From: Pseudomonas peradeniyensis
Lineage (GTDB): Bacteria; Pseudomonadota; Gammaproteobacteria; Pseudomonadales; Pseudomonadaceae
Assembly (NCBI RefSeq): GCF_014268935.2
Contig: NZ_JABWRJ020000001.1
Span: forward strand, 1,922,001 to 1,986,000
Length of the DNA stretch: 64,000 bases
Direction of reading: 5' to 3'
Part shown: positions 10,025 to 21,999 of the stretch, piece after piece
Numbering within the stretch: the stretch's first letter is position 1
Layout of the letters: each line of letters begins with the position of its first letter
Notes under the pieces: generated by a model
Databases searched by the model: none
The model's input: only the letters and a program-made list of their open reading frames with translations
What the model was told of the DNA's origin: nothing
Position numbers and translations under genes: made by a program

Positions 10025-12235
10025 TTATTTGTCATTGCTTATTTTAACTTTCCTAAATGTGATAGAAATTCTGCGTGATCTAAGGAAGTCTTTTTCATAC
10101 TTTCTTTGAGGTATTTCATGAGTCCACTCATAGCGCGCAGGACCATCGAGCACGGTAGCGCTACGTTGCTTGAGCATTATGTCAGCTTTTTGACTGCCCT
10201 TTCTGAATATCATTTGCCAGCTTTCTAGCAAGCTTATGGTAATTACTGGGCCTTTGAAGCAATCAATGCAGTCAATGTGGCGGCTAATGCCCTGCTGTAA
10301 AATATACTCATTAATAATTACTTGGTCGGCCAATTCGGGCATTAACCCTTCTATAACCAGTCTATGGGCAAGATCTTGTGCCCAGTCTGGCAGTGGGCCG
10401 AGGTAAGCTGACGGCGAGATGCCCCGGGCTCTGTAGTCGTATTTCCAACCGTAATGTTGGACGCGCCTTTTTAATTCGGTTGACCATGGTGAATTATTAA
10501 TTGTATTTACAAGATGTCGCTCCTGTTCTTCGCTGATGAAGTCAGGTACGGATCTTAGCCCTGCTACAGGAAAGTCTGAAGGCTCCTGTGTTGAGGTGGG
10601 CGCGGTACTAGTTGGTAGAGGGTCTAATTTATCTAAAGGCCCAGGAAGTCTGTTATCTACCGTGGCAGTAGCAATCCAGTGTTTGAAAATGTCTTTGTCC
10701 AGTCGTTTCACTATTGAAGTGGGGTCGCTGAATGGTAAGTAAAATTCCCCGCGAACGACCAGGCTTCTGTTGGTGCGAGGCTTACCAGTTTCCAGTTTAA
10801 TTCTGCCTGAGCCCTGTATTGCGTTACGGCCGTTTTTGATCTTGATCGCTTGGAATAATGCTTCTGGGCAATGAGAGTGAGCGATCTCGATGGCTTGATT
10901 TTGAATGTCTGGTGAATCGAGATCGGCAGCGTACCATCGGCCTCGACGACCTAGTTTTTTTTCCGCCCAGACATGTGAGTCAGATAAAAGTAGCGCCTTA
11001 TTGTTCTCTGTTTTTAGAGCTAATATCTGTGCTGGAGCAGAGGGCCACGCAATTTTTTTCTTGGTCGCCAAAGTCCATGTCTGTATGTCGATTAGCTTGC
11101 GGCTGCTTGAATTGTTGCGAAAACGGATATCGAGGTTTCGGTAACCATTAAGCAAGCCCGAAAGAATTGCGCCGCTCCAGAGTACGGAAGGAGGAAGTAG
11201 TGGTAGAGTAGAGCGCCAGGTAGTAAATTGTTCTGGTCTTGGACGCAGCAAGATCAGTTGTAAAATGAACCCCATTGGGTCATTTTGGATGATTGCAGTG
11301 TCTATTACTTTTTTGTTATCTAGTATCGCGCTTGTGCAATGAAGTAATTCGTCCAGAGATTCAGGAGGCACGCCTAGACGACGCGCCTCGTCGCAAACCT
11401 GTTCCAATACCTCGTGGGGTCTCCATGCTTCACGTATTTTTACGCGTGCGAACACCGTAAGCATTGCTCGCCATAAAAGCACGGAGCGCTCCTGCGTTTT
11501 TTGCGCAGGGCCAGAAATTAGATACCTCCAAGGAGTGTCTAGAAGCCAAGGGGCATCAGTGTCGGCTACTTTTCTAGGGCGGCTTGGTCTATCAGGCTTG
11601 CTGAGCATTTTGCAGAGCATGCTCAGCCAGGAAGAAATTGTCGGTACGCTCCATGTTGCCATAGCAGCAGCACCACGCAGGGCGTTCCATAGCTCGGGCG
11701 GTCTGAGGGTTTGCTCAAACTTGGGAGGAAGTGATGCTGGCACATGTTGGAAATGCTCTACCATCACGAGCTGCTCGTCGAGCGCAATATTCGCGAAACC
11801 ATTAGCCATGGCCGTGATATGAGCTTTCCTTTCCTCTGTGGTTACGCTGAAGCGTTTTACAGAGAATAGAGGAAGGGGGCCTGGCCAGATGATTTGCTTA
11901 TCGTTTGGCTGAATTGAAGAGCGTTTTGCCTTGATCCACTTGCCCTTGCGCAAAATTAAAATCTGCGTGTCCGGAAGCTCGTAGGGATCGATCCAGGCTA
12001 AGATATCGGTTGATGGAGTCTCTGTCGTGATTGGAGCTAAGACCCCAAGGCTCAACAAAGTGTCGCTGGACCGAACGGGCCACCATTCTTCTGCCAAAAA
12101 GCTCAACCATTCCCTGTGGTCAATGTTCAAGGCAAGCAGTAGTGGTGACGCAGAGGACGTCACCCGACGAGGATCTCTTGCAAGATCTTGATCTTCGAAA
12201 AGAGGAAGCGTTTCAGGAGAGGGGGCCTGAGTCAT
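10025..12235 (-). CDS. Large protein with C-terminal AlkB-type 2OG-Fe(II) dioxygenase domain
   Basis: A 736-residue protein. Residues about 560-730 form an AlkB-like oxygenase: NxY (N642, Y644), HxD (H653, D655), distal H706, and R722 and R728 for 2-oxoglutarate and substrate. The N-to-H spacing of 11 and H-to-R spacings of 16 and 22 closely match E. coli AlkB (11, 17 and 23). The motif GWKYDYRAR near 597 is also typical. AlkB proteins oxidatively demethylate nucleic acid bases. I recognise nothing in the first 550 residues. The start overlaps the helicase stop by ATGA, so it is the last gene of a coupled three-gene operon. Third positions are much richer in A/T than flanking genes. Confidence 0.8.
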   Translation of the reverse strand: MTQAPSPETLPLFEDQDLARDPRRVTSSASPLLLALNIDHREWLSFLAEEWWPVRSSDTLLSLGVLAPITTETPSTDILAWIDPYELPDTQILILRKGKWIKAKRSSIQPNDKQIIWPGPLPLFSVKRFSVTTEERKAHITAMANGFANIALDEQLVMVEHFQHVPASLPPKFEQTLRPPELWNALRGAAAMATWSVPTISSWLSMLCKMLSKPDRPSRPRKVADTDAPWLLDTPWRYLISGPAQKTQERSVLLWRAMLTVFARVKIREAWRPHEVLEQVCDEARRLGVPPESLDELLHCTSAILDNKKVIDTAIIQNDPMGFILQLILLRPRPEQFTTWRSTLPLLPPSVLWSGAILSGLLNGYRNLDIRFRNNSSSRKLIDIQTWTLATKKKIAWPSAPAQILALKTENNKALLLSDSHVWAEKKLGRRGRWYAADLDSPDIQNQAIEIAHSHCPEALFQAIKIKNGRNAIQGSGRIKLETGKPRTNRSLVVRGEFYLPFSDPTSIVKRLDKDIFKHWIATATVDNRLPGPLDKLDPLPTSTAPTSTQEPSDFPVAGLRSVPDFISEEQERHLVNTINNSPWSTELKRRVQHYGWKYDYRARGISPSAYLGPLPDWAQDLAHRLVIEGLMPELADQVIINEYILQQGISRHIDCIDCFKGPVITISLLESWQMIFRKGSQKADIMLKQRSATVLDGPARYEWTHEIPQRKYEKDFLRSRRISITFRKVKISNDK

Positions 12236-13323
12236 CGTATGAGTAGCTTATCGTCGGGAAGGTTGGCAAGTTCAGCCTGCGTCATTGGGCGGGGGCCGTC
12301 TAGCAAAATCAGATCATTTTTTGCTCTGGCGCAGAGCATGTACATTCTGCGGCATGCTTCGACAGTCAGCTTCGACGCAGATTGGTGAAGATCTTGCAGG
12401 TAGACGCAGTCGAACTCAAGCCCAATGACGGACTCGCTGGTGAGGATGGTGATGCCAGGGCTCAGTAAGCTAATACCGTGCTCCGCATCCGGTTCTGCCT
12501 CGCTGGTGTAAGTGTCGATGCGTGTGTCTATGGGAAGCGCTTGGCTAAGCAGGGAATGCAGGTGCTCGACGTCCCGTGTGCGACGGACCACCACACCGAT
12601 GGATTGGTTTTGGTTGAGGTATCGAATGTGAACGTCTTGAGCAACTGTGGTCCAGTCGGTGAACCGCTCCAGTCGAGGTACTGTACCGCTGTGGCCTAGT
12701 TCGACATTCCCGGGAGCAACGACCTGTGAACGGTGGAAAAACTGGGCGAGCATCGCGATTTCTCGCGTATTTCGGTGATTGTTATGTAGGTGCATAGGGC
12801 GCGGCATTGGGGCATTTAGGATATCCTGAATGGTAGACCGCTCATTTAGGTCTGTTGTCTGAGCTTCGTCAGCGAAAACTGTAATATATCTAGCTCCGTG
12901 CTTTACAAGCCATGGATAGAAACCATGTGGAAGGTTCTGACCTTCATCAACGATGATATGATCATATCGTGGTGATGTAGGGCGGGCGTCGTAATCAGAG
13001 ATGATAGTGGCCCAGTCGAAAACGTAACCTTGTTTTGGAATGTCACCTTGTAAGCGGTAGCGATAGTCTCCAGGAACAAACTTGTGCATAGTGCTGACAT
13101 CGATCGTCCTGTCTCCGAGTTGGGTCGCAAGGGCAGTCAACATTCGGTTTTTCGTGATTATCAGAGTCTTTTTTTTCATCCGCAGGAGCATTTGTGCGCG
13201 GTGGACAGCTAAGGTTGTTTTACCTGAGCCAGGGGGGCCAACAACGAAAAGGTTCTCGTGGGGGCTTGCATCGTAAATGTCAAGCTGCTCTGGGATGAGG
13301 TCATCATATTGCGGGAGTTGCAT
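12232..13323 (-). CDS. Compact superfamily 1 (UvrD/RecD-like) helicase or translocase
   Basis: A 363-residue P-loop ATPase: Walker A GPPGSGKTT (29-37), Walker B IIVDEGQN (123-130), motif III VFADEAQTT (149-157), motif IV-like NNHRNTRE (near 181-188), motif V ESVIGLEFDCVYL (about 297-309) and motif VI RRMYMLCARAK (325-335). The set is complete for an SF1 core, but the protein is about half the size of UvrD and lacks room for large 1B/2B insertions. No nuclease domain is visible. It lies 11 bp after the methyltransferase-like gene and overlaps the AlkB-fusion gene by 4 nt, implying one function. Action on DNA or RNA is inferred. Confidence 0.82.
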   Translation of the reverse strand: MQLPQYDDLIPEQLDIYDASPHENLFVVGPPGSGKTTLAVHRAQMLLRMKKKTLIITKNRMLTALATQLGDRTIDVSTMHKFVPGDYRYRLQGDIPKQGYVFDWATIISDYDARPTSPRYDHIIVDEGQNLPHGFYPWLVKHGARYITVFADEAQTTDLNERSTIQDILNAPMPRPMHLHNNHRNTREIAMLAQFFHRSQVVAPGNVELGHSGTVPRLERFTDWTTVAQDVHIRYLNQNQSIGVVVRRTRDVEHLHSLLSQALPIDTRIDTYTSEAEPDAEHGISLLSPGITILTSESVIGLEFDCVYLQDLHQSASKLTVEACRRMYMLCARAKNDLILLDGPRPMTQAELANLPDDKLLIR

Positions 13324-13334
13324 TGCGCTGACAC

Positions 13335-14141
13335 CTAAAAGCTGGCGGGTTTATAGAAAAGCGCGTAGTGCACCGAACGGGTCTTATTTCTGTGTGCTAT
13401 GTGCGTTTGGTCGTCGGCCGGGCAGCGAAAACCAGCCTCCTCTAGCTGCTCTTTGAAGGCAGGGAATTTTTGCCCGGCGAGTGGGTGAGTTGTATTTGTG
13501 TAGAGGAGTAATGAGGGGCCGCGGCTGAATGTATCAGCAATATTCACGATTGATTTGACCAGAGGTTCGACTTCAATCGTACTGCTTGCGAGAAGGTAGG
13601 AGGCAACAAATATCTTTGGGTTTATCCTTGCGCCTATGGGGGGCTCGATGTCATCTAAACTTTCATAAAAATTGAACGTAGAGTAGCGACTGAGGGCGTT
13701 CATATCCTGAGCGCATTGCGCGATCTCTCTTCCTAATTCACGCATCGACTCATATAGGTCAATACCGTGGTAGGTTATTACATGCCGTTGATCAAGCGCG
13801 GTTGCAAGGGAGAGGCCTGCTGTGAATGGTCCACAGCCAATGTCGTATACGTAAGGGTCGCAAATAGTGCTATGTGCAGAGAACAACTGGCCGAAAGCTT
13901 CATCAAGCTCAGTCAGGTGACCAGGTTGGTTAAGCAGTGCGTAGAGGCGTGCTTTATCTATACCACTGAGGTTTCTATAGGGTTTGTCAAAGTCTGCTTG
14001 TCCAAACCGTATGGCTTCCCGGAATACGTCACTGATAGTGTAACCTAGCAAATTGCCATCAGTGGAGCGAGGGTCTAGATGAATGGGGTCTCGTACGACC
14101 TTCTGCAAAGCATTCTCACGCCAGTCGGCGATAACATTCAC
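13335..14141 (-). CDS. SAM-dependent methyltransferase-like protein
   Basis: A 268-residue protein with a class I methyltransferase motif I, YDIGCGPFTAG (residues 99-109), then a strand ending in an acidic residue, GIDLYES, that would bind the SAM ribose. No NPPY or DPPY motif of N6-adenine or N4-cytosine DNA methylases and no PC motif of C5 enzymes is seen, so the target could be RNA, protein or a small molecule. The start is GTG with AAGGA 9 nt upstream. It is the first gene of the island operon and is followed 11 bp later by the helicase. Confidence 0.65.
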   Translation of the reverse strand: MNVIADWRENALQKVVRDPIHLDPRSTDGNLLGYTISDVFREAIRFGQADFDKPYRNLSGIDKARLYALLNQPGHLTELDEAFGQLFSAHSTICDPYVYDIGCGPFTAGLSLATALDQRHVITYHGIDLYESMRELGREIAQCAQDMNALSRYSTFNFYESLDDIEPPIGARINPKIFVASYLLASSTIEVEPLVKSIVNIADTFSRGPSLLLYTNTTHPLAGQKFPAFKEQLEEAGFRCPADDQTHIAHRNKTRSVHYALFYKPASF

Positions 14142-14189
14142 TTGTTCAAGTCCTTATGCCCGGTCAGCCGTCAGTGGCGCCAATCGGAA

Positions 14190-14218
14190 TAAGTACTGTG
14201 AAAATAGCGATATGTCAA
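14190..14218 (-). promoter_or_regulatory. Candidate promoter of the three-gene island
   Basis: On the minus strand a perfect TTGACA (14218-14213) is followed, after 17-18 bp, by a weak -10 (TACTTA/ACTTAT at 14195-14189), about 50 bp ahead of the GTG start. The -35 is consensus but the -10 is poor, so an activator or a different spacing is possible. Confidence 0.4.
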
Positions 14219-14244
14219 TATGCCAGTATTCGAGGCGGATTCGT

Positions 14245-15978
<1,734 letters not shown>

Positions 15979-16027
15979 CTAGAATGCACGGCCTCTAAGC
16001 ACACCCCTTCCTGAGGCTGTCCCGACG

Positions 16028-19000
16028 ATGTTGATCCTGCGCGGCGCTCCTGCCCTTTCTGCCTTTCGCCACGGTAAATTACTCGAGCAACTGAGCCAGA
16101 AAGTCCCCGCTGTTACTGGTTTGTATGCCGAATTCGCCCACTTCGCCGACGTCGACGGCGAGCTGACCGCCGACCAGCAGCAGGTGCTGGGCCGTCTGCT
16201 CAAGTACGGCCCGAGCGTACCGGTGCAGGAGCCAGCCGGCCGCCTGTTCCTGGTCGTGCCGCGCCTGGGCACCATCTCGCCCTGGGCATCCAAGGCCAGC
16301 GACATCGCCCACAACTGCGGCCTGCAGTCGATCCAGCGCCTGGAGCGCGGCATCGCCTACTACGTCGCCGGTAACATTTCCGACGCCGACGCCCAGGTGC
16401 TTGCCGCCGAGCTGCACGACCGCATGACCCAGCGCGTGCTGGCCAAGCTGGAAGACGCCGCCGACCTGTTCAGCCACGCCCAGCCCAAGCCGATGACCTC
16501 TGTGGACATCCTCGCCGGTGGCCGCGCCGCCCTGGCGCAGGCCAACATCGACCTGGGCCTGGCCCTGGCCGAGGACGAGATCGACTACCTGGTCAACGCC
16601 TTCCAGAACCTTGCGCGCAACCCGAACGACATCGAACTGATGATGTTCGCCCAGGCCAACTCCGAACACTGCCGCCACAAGATCTTCAACGCCAGCTGGG
16701 ACATCGACGGCCAGGCGCAGGAGAAGAGCCTGTTCGGCATGATCAAGAACACCTACCAGATGCACAGCGAAGGCGTGCTGTCTGCGTACAAGGACAACGC
16801 CTCGGTGATCGTCGGCAGCGTCGCCGGCCGCTTCTTCCCGAACCCTGAGACCCGCCAGTACGGCGCGGTACAGGAGCCGGTGCACATCCTGATGAAGGTC
16901 GAGACCCACAACCACCCGACCGCCATCGCCCCGTTCTCCGGCGCCTCCACCGGCTCCGGCGGCGAGATCCGCGACGAAGGCGCCACCGGCCGTGGCGCCA
17001 AGCCCAAGGCCGGCCTGACCGGCTTCACCGTATCCAACCTGCGTATCCCGGGCTTCGAGCAGCCATGGGAGAAGCCGTACGGCAAACCTGAGCGCATCGT
17101 CGACGCCCTCGACATCATGATCGAAGGCCCACTGGGCGGCGCCGCGTTCAACAACGAATTCGGCCGTCCGGCGCTGACCGGCTACTTCCGTACCTTCGAG
17201 CAGGGTATCAACACCCCGCACGGTGAAGAAGTCCGTGGCTACCACAAGCCGATCATGCTCGCCGGCGGCATGGGCAACATTCGTGAAGATCACGTGCAGA
17301 AGGGCGAGATCACCGTCGGCGCCAAGCTGATCGTGCTCGGTGGCCCGGCCATGCTGATCGGCCTGGGCGGCGGCGCCGCCTCGTCGGTCGCCACCGGCGC
17401 CAGCTCGGCTGACCTGGACTTCGCCTCGGTACAGCGCGAAAACCCGGAAATGGAACGCCGTTGCCAGGAGGTCATCGACCGCTGCTGGCAGCTGGGCGAC
17501 AAGAACCCGATCGCCTTCATCCACGACGTCGGCGCCGGCGGCATCTCCAACGCCTTCCCGGAGCTGGTCAACGACGGTGGCCGCGGTGGCCGCTTCGAAC
17601 TGCGCAACGTGCCCAACGACGAGCCGGGCATGGCCCCGCACGAGATCTGGTCCAACGAATCGCAGGAGCGCTACGTGCTGGCGGTCAGCGCCGAGGACTT
17701 CGAGCGCTTCCAGGCCATCTGCGAGCGTGAGCGTTGCCCGTTCGCGGTCGTGGGCGAGGCCACCGAAGAGAAGCACCTCACCGTCACCGACAGCCACTTC
17801 GACAACACCCCGGTGGACATGCCGCTGGACGTGCTGCTGGGCAAGCCGCCGCGCATGCACCGCTCGGTCACCCGCGAAGCGGAGCTGGGCGATGAGTTCG
17901 ACCCGAGCACCCTGGAACTCAAGGATTCGGTCGAGCGCGTCCTGCGTCACCCGGCCGTGGCCAGCAAGAGCTTCCTGATCACCATCGGCGACCGCACCAT
18001 CACCGGCCTTGTGGCCCGCGACCAGATGGTCGGCCCGTGGCAGGTACCGGTGGCCGACTGCGCCGTCACCGCCACCAGCTTCGACGTCTACACCGGTGAA
18101 GCCATGGCCATGGGCGAGCGCACACCGCTGGCCCTGCTCGACGCCCCGGCGTCCGGGCGCATGGCGATCGGCGAGACCCTGACCAACCTGGCGGCCTCGC
18201 GCATCGAGAAGCTGTCCGACATCAAACTGTCGGCCAACTGGATGTCCGCCGCCGGCCACCCGGGTGAAGACGCCCGTCTGTACGACACCGTCAAGGCCGT
18301 CGGCATGGAACTGTGCCCGGAGCTGGGCATCACCATTCCGGTCGGTAAAGACTCGATGTCGATGAAGACCCAGTGGAGCGAAGCGGGCGAGCAGAAGAGC
18401 GTCACCTCGCCGATGTCGCTGATCATCACCGGCTTCGCCCCGGTCACCGACATCCGCAAGACCCTGACCCCGCAACTGCGCATGGACAAGGGCGAAACCG
18501 ACCTGATCCTGATCGACCTGGGCCGTGGCAAGAACCGCATGGGCGCCTCGATCCTGGCGCAGACCCACGGCAAGCTGGCCGCCCAGGCGCCGGACGTCGA
18601 TGACGCCGAGGACCTCAAGGCGTTCTTCGCCGTGATCCAGGGCCTGAACGAAGACGGCCACCTGCTGGCCTACCACGACCGTTCCGACGGCGGCCTGCTG
18701 ACCACCGTGCTGGAAATGGCCTTCGCCGGCCACTGTGGCCTGGAGCTGGAACTGGGCAACCTGACCAGCAAGCGCGAGAAAGTCGCGGCCATCCTCTTCA
18801 ACGAAGAGCTGGGCGCGGTGATCCAGGTCCGTCAGGACGCCACGCCGGATGTGCTGGCGCAGTTCAGCGCCGCTGGCCTGGGTGAGGATTGCGTCGCCGT
18901 GATCGGCCAGCCGATCAACAACGGTGAAGTACTGATCAACTTCGAAGGCGAAGAGCTGTTCAACGGCGATCGCCGCCTGCTGCAGCGCCAGTGGGCCGAA

Positions 19001-19927
19001 ACCAGCTATCAGGTCCAGCGCCTGCGCGACAACGCCGACTGCGCCGACCAGGAATTCGACGCCCTGCTCGAAGAAGACAACCCGGGCCTGTCGGTCAAGC
19101 TGGGCTACGACGTCAACGACGACATCGCCGCGCCTTACATCAAGAAAGGCGTGCGTCCGCAAGTGGCGATCCTGCGCGAGCAGGGCGTCAACGGCCAGGT
19201 CGAGATGGCTGCCGCCTTCGACCGCGCAGGCTTCGCTGCGGTCGACGTGCACATGAGCGACATCCTGTCTGGCCGTGTCGACTTCGAAGCCTTCAAAGGT
19301 CTGGTGGCCTGCGGCGGCTTCTCCTACGGCGACGTGCTGGGCGCCGGTGAAGGCTGGGCCAAGTCGGCGTTGTTCAACGCCCGTGCCCGCGACACCTTCC
19401 AGGCCTTCTTCGAGCGTACCGACAGCTTCGCCCTGGGCGTGTGCAACGGTTGCCAGATGATGTCCAACCTGCACGAGCTGATCCCGGGCACCGAGTACTG
19501 GCCGCACTTCGTGCGCAACCGCTCGGAGCAGTTCGAGGCGCGCGTGGCCATGGTCGAGGTGCAGAAGTCCAACTCGATCTTCCTGCAGGGCATGGCCGGT
19601 TCGCGCATGCCGATCGCCATCGCCCACGGTGAAGGCCATGCCGAATTCACCAGCGAAGAGGCACTGCTGGAAGCCGACCTGTCCGGTTGCGTGGCCCTGC
19701 GCTACGTCGACAACCACGGCAAGGTCACCGAAGCCTACCCGGCCAACCCGAACGGCTCGCCGCGTGGGATCACTGGCCTGACCAGCCGCGACGGCCGCGT
19801 GACCATCATGATGCCGCACCCGGAGCGGATGTTCCGCGCCGTGCAGAACTCCTGGCGCCCGGATGAGTGGCAGGAAGACGCGGCCCTGATGCGCATGTTC
19901 CGCAATGCGCGGGTGTGGGTGAACTAA
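16028..19927 (+). CDS. purL: Phosphoribosylformylglycinamidine synthase (single-chain)
   Basis: Converts FGAR to FGAM with ATP and glutamine, the fourth step of purine synthesis. The 1299-residue protein is the large proteobacterial form: N-terminal PurS-like region, linker, two PurM-like halves ([12 protein letters not shown] and later GGIRDE-type ATP-site segments) and a C-terminal class I glutaminase with GVCNGCQMM and HGEGH. The ATG at 16028 follows GAGG. It is monocistronic or weakly coupled to a small NIF3-like gene that starts 3 bp after its stop codon. Confidence 0.97.
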   Translation: MLILRGAPALSAFRHGKLLEQLSQKVPAVTGLYAEFAHFADVDGELTADQQQVLGRLLKYGPSVPVQEPAGRLFLVVPRLGTISPWASKASDIAHNCGLQSIQRLERGIAYYVAGNISDADAQVLAAELHDRMTQRVLAKLEDAADLFSHAQPKPMTSVDILAGGRAALAQANIDLGLALAEDEIDYLVNAFQNLARNPNDIELMMFAQANSEHCRHKIFNASWDIDGQAQEKSLFGMIKNTYQMHSEGVLSAYKDNASVIVGSVAGRFFPNPETRQYGAVQEPVHILMKVETHNHPTAIAPFSGASTGSGGEIRDEGATGRGAKPKAGLTGFTVSNLRIPGFEQPWEKPYGKPERIVDALDIMIEGPLGGAAFNNEFGRPALTGYFRTFEQGINTPHGEEVRGYHKPIMLAGGMGNIREDHVQKGEITVGAKLIVLGGPAMLIGLGGGAASSVATGASSADLDFASVQRENPEMERRCQEVIDRCWQLGDKNPIAFIHDVGAGGISNAFPELVNDGGRGGRFELRNVPNDEPGMAPHEIWSNESQERYVLAVSAEDFERFQAICERERCPFAVVGEATEEKHLTVTDSHFDNTPVDMPLDVLLGKPPRMHRSVTREAELGDEFDPSTLELKDSVERVLRHPAVASKSFLITIGDRTITGLVARDQMVGPWQVPVADCAVTATSFDVYTGEAMAMGERTPLALLDAPASGRMAIGETLTNLAASRIEKLSDIKLSANWMSAAGHPGEDARLYDTVKAVGMELCPELGITIPVGKDSMSMKTQWSEAGEQKSVTSPMSLIITGFAPVTDIRKTLTPQLRMDKGETDLILIDLGRGKNRMGASILAQTHGKLAAQAPDVDDAEDLKAFFAVIQGLNEDGHLLAYHDRSDGGLLTTVLEMAFAGHCGLELELGNLTSKREKVAAILFNEELGAVIQVRQDATPDVLAQFSAAGLGEDCVAVIGQPINNGEVLINFEGEELFNGDRRLLQRQWAETSYQVQRLRDNADCADQEFDALLEEDNPGLSVKLGYDVNDDIAAPYIKKGVRPQVAILREQGVNGQVEMAAAFDRAGFAAVDVHMSDILSGRVDFEAFKGLVACGGFSYGDVLGAGEGWAKSALFNARARDTFQAFFERTDSFALGVCNGCQMMSNLHELIPGTEYWPHFVRNRSEQFEARVAMVEVQKSNSIFLQGMAGSRMPIAIAHGEGHAEFTSEEALLEADLSGCVALRYVDNHGKVTEAYPANPNGSPRGITGLTSRDGRVTIMMPHPERMFRAVQNSWRPDEWQEDAALMRMFRNARVWVN

Positions 19928-19929
19928 GG

Positions 19930-20241
19930 GTGTACAAGCTCGCCTTCTTCGTCCCCGACAGCCATGTCGAGGTGGTCAAGGCCGCCGTGTTCGCCGCTGG
20001 TGGCGGACGCATCGGCGACTACGACCACTGCGCCTGGCAGACCCTCGGCCAGGGTCAGTTCCGCCCGTTGGACGGCAGCCAGCCGTACCTCGGGCAGACC
20101 GGCCAGGTCGAGGTGGTCGAGGAGTGGAAGGTGGAGCTGGTGGTGGCTGATGCGCTGATCGCCCAGGTGGTCGCCGCGCTCAAGCAGAGCCACCCGTATG
20201 AAACGCCGGCTTATGAGGTCTGGCCGCTGGCTGACTTCTAG
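19930..20241 (+). CDS. NIF3/YqfO C-terminal-like small protein
   Basis: A 103-residue protein of the stand-alone YqfO/CutA-like fold that is inserted in NIF3 proteins. It begins with GTG at 19930 (VYKLAFFVP), only 2 bp after the purL stop codon, with the SD-like GGG nearby. Residues HPYETPAYEVWPL near the C-terminus are the family signature. Biochemical function is not established; possible metal or nucleotide binding is inferred only from the fold. Probably co-transcribed with purL. Confidence 0.8.
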   Translation: MYKLAFFVPDSHVEVVKAAVFAAGGGRIGDYDHCAWQTLGQGQFRPLDGSQPYLGQTGQVEVVEEWKVELVVADALIAQVVAALKQSHPYETPAYEVWPLADF

Positions 20242-20257
20242 AACGGCGTTGAATGAC

Positions 20258-20323
20258 ATCGCGGGGCAAGCCCGCTCCCACAAGGTATCAACAGGCCTTG
20301 TGGGAGCGGGCTTGCCCCGCGAT
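20258..20323. repeat. REP inverted pair downstream of the purL operon
   Basis: Arms of 28 nt (20258-20285 and 20296-20323) are perfect reverse complements with a 10-nt loop. They sit between the convergent ends of the NIF3-like gene and nagE, where the hairpin may act as a transcript-end stabiliser. Confidence 0.85.
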
Positions 20324-20328
20324 GCTTT

Positions 20329-21987
20329 TCAGCCCTGTAAGGCAGTGCCCAGTGCTGGAGCCTTGCTGCCCACCAACAGATGCCACACCCCACCCGCCTG
20401 CGGACTCACTCCCTGGCAGCCCAAGGCGGCCAGGCGTTCCTGTTCTACCTTGGACTCATCCCTGACCCGTACCCGCACCCGGCTCGAGGCCACGCACTGG
20501 GCTTCCAGCAGATTGTCGCGCCCGCCCAGGGCCTGCAGCCATTCATCCGCGACGACCGTCTCGGTGACCACGGCGGCCTTCTCGACAACCGGTGCCGCCA
20601 CCCGCGCATGGGGCAGTTCCCCGCGAATCTCGTCGGCCAGTGCATCGGCCATCGGCCCCACCACCACCTGCAGGCTGCCACCGGTACCGGGGCGTACCAC
20701 GGCGAGGGCGCCGAGGGCTTTCAGGTCCTGGTCGCGGGCCAGGTTACGGTCGGCCAGTACCAGGCGCAGGCGCGTGGTGCAGGCATCCACGCCCTGCAGG
20801 TTGGCCGCGCCGCCGAGGGCGTCGATGTAGCGCCGGGCCCTTGGCGTATCGCTGCCCTCGGCCTGGCTGGCCACCTGTTCCTCGCGGCCGGGTGTCTTCA
20901 GGTCGAAACGGCGGATGCAGTAGTCGAACACGAAGTAGTAGACCAACCCATAGAGCACGCCCACGGGGAACACCAGCCAGCCGTTGCTCGAACGCCCCCA
21001 GCCCAGGGCCATGTCGATGCCGCCGCCGGAGAAGGTGAAGCCCAGGCGGATCCCCAGTAGGTCGCAGATGGCCATGGACAGCCCGGTCAGCAGTGCATGG
21101 ATCAGGTACAGCAGCGGCGCGAGGAACATGAAGGCGAATTCGATCGGCTCGGTGACCCCGGTCAGCGCTGAGGTCAGCGCCATCGACAGCAGCACCCCGC
21201 CGATCAGTTTGCGCCGGGCCGGCAGGGCGTGGCGGTACATGGCCAGGCACGCGGCGGGCAAGCCGAAGATCATCACCGGGAACATGCCAGTCATGAACTG
21301 GCCGGCGTTCGGGTCGCCGGCGAAGAAGCGCGCCAGATCGCCGGTGACTACCTGGCCGCTGGCCGCCTGGAAGCTGCCGAAGACGAACCACACCAGGTTG
21401 TTGAGGATATGGTGCAGGCCGGTGATGATCAGCAGCCGGTTGAGCACGCCGAAGAAGAATGCGCCGATGCTGCCGCTCTCCAGCATCAGCTGGCCGAGTG
21501 CGTTGATGCCGTGCTGGATCGGCGGCCAGATCAGGCCGAACAGCAGCCCGAGGAACACCGCCGACACTCCGGTGGCGATCGGCACGAAGCGCCGGCCGCC
21601 GAAGAACGCCAGGTAGTCCGGCAGCTGGATGTCCTTGAAGCGGTTGTACAGGCCGCCGCCGAGCAGGCCGCAGATGATCCCGGCGAGCATGCCCATGTCG
21701 ATCTTCGGATCGATCACCTTCAGCGTCGCCACCAGCACCAGGTAGCCGATGGCACCGGCCAGGCCCGCGGTGCCGTTGTTGTCGCGGGCGAAGCCCACGG
21801 CGATGCCGATGGCGAAGATCAGCGCCAGGTTGGCGAAGATCGCTTGGCCTGCGTCATGCACCAGGGCGATGTCGAGCAGGTCGGTGTCGCCGAGGCGCAG
21901 CAACAGGCCGGCGATGGGCAGGATGGCGATGGGCAGCATCAAGGCGCGGCCGAGCCGCTGCAGGCCCTGGATGAAGTGCTGGTACAT
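20329..21987 (-). CDS. nagE: N-acetylglucosamine PTS permease EIIC-EIIB (with second EIIB-like domain)
   Basis: Imports and phosphorylates GlcNAc. The 552-residue protein has an N-terminal EIIC transporter (about 1-360, with conserved GLHHIL near residue 190 and VTEPIEF near 278), a first EIIB domain with phospho-cysteine C403 in DACTTRLRL, and a second EIIB-like domain with C498 in AQCVASSRV. No EIIA domain is present; it is supplied by the fused EIIA-HPr-EI protein encoded 12 bp upstream. It is the last gene of the nag operon. The role of the second EIIB copy is unknown. Confidence 0.9.
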   Translation of the reverse strand: MYQHFIQGLQRLGRALMLPIAILPIAGLLLRLGDTDLLDIALVHDAGQAIFANLALIFAIGIAVGFARDNNGTAGLAGAIGYLVLVATLKVIDPKIDMGMLAGIICGLLGGGLYNRFKDIQLPDYLAFFGGRRFVPIATGVSAVFLGLLFGLIWPPIQHGINALGQLMLESGSIGAFFFGVLNRLLIITGLHHILNNLVWFVFGSFQAASGQVVTGDLARFFAGDPNAGQFMTGMFPVMIFGLPAACLAMYRHALPARRKLIGGVLLSMALTSALTGVTEPIEFAFMFLAPLLYLIHALLTGLSMAICDLLGIRLGFTFSGGGIDMALGWGRSSNGWLVFPVGVLYGLVYYFVFDYCIRRFDLKTPGREEQVASQAEGSDTPRARRYIDALGGAANLQGVDACTTRLRLVLADRNLARDQDLKALGALAVVRPGTGGSLQVVVGPMADALADEIRGELPHARVAAPVVEKAAVVTETVVADEWLQALGGRDNLLEAQCVASSRVRVRVRDESKVEQERLAALGCQGVSPQAGGVWHLLVGSKAPALGTALQG

Positions 21988-21999
21988 GGTGCGCTCCGA

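Noticed and set aside
10536..11822. Several short plus-strand frames inside the island
   Set aside because: They lie antisense to the AlkB-fusion gene, lack ribosome-binding sites and show no motifs.
16079..19819. Very long open frame antisense to purL (over 1200 codons)
   Set aside because: High third-position G+C suppresses stops on the opposite strand; the translation is H/V/Q/G-biased without motifs, while the sense strand is an unmistakable PurL.
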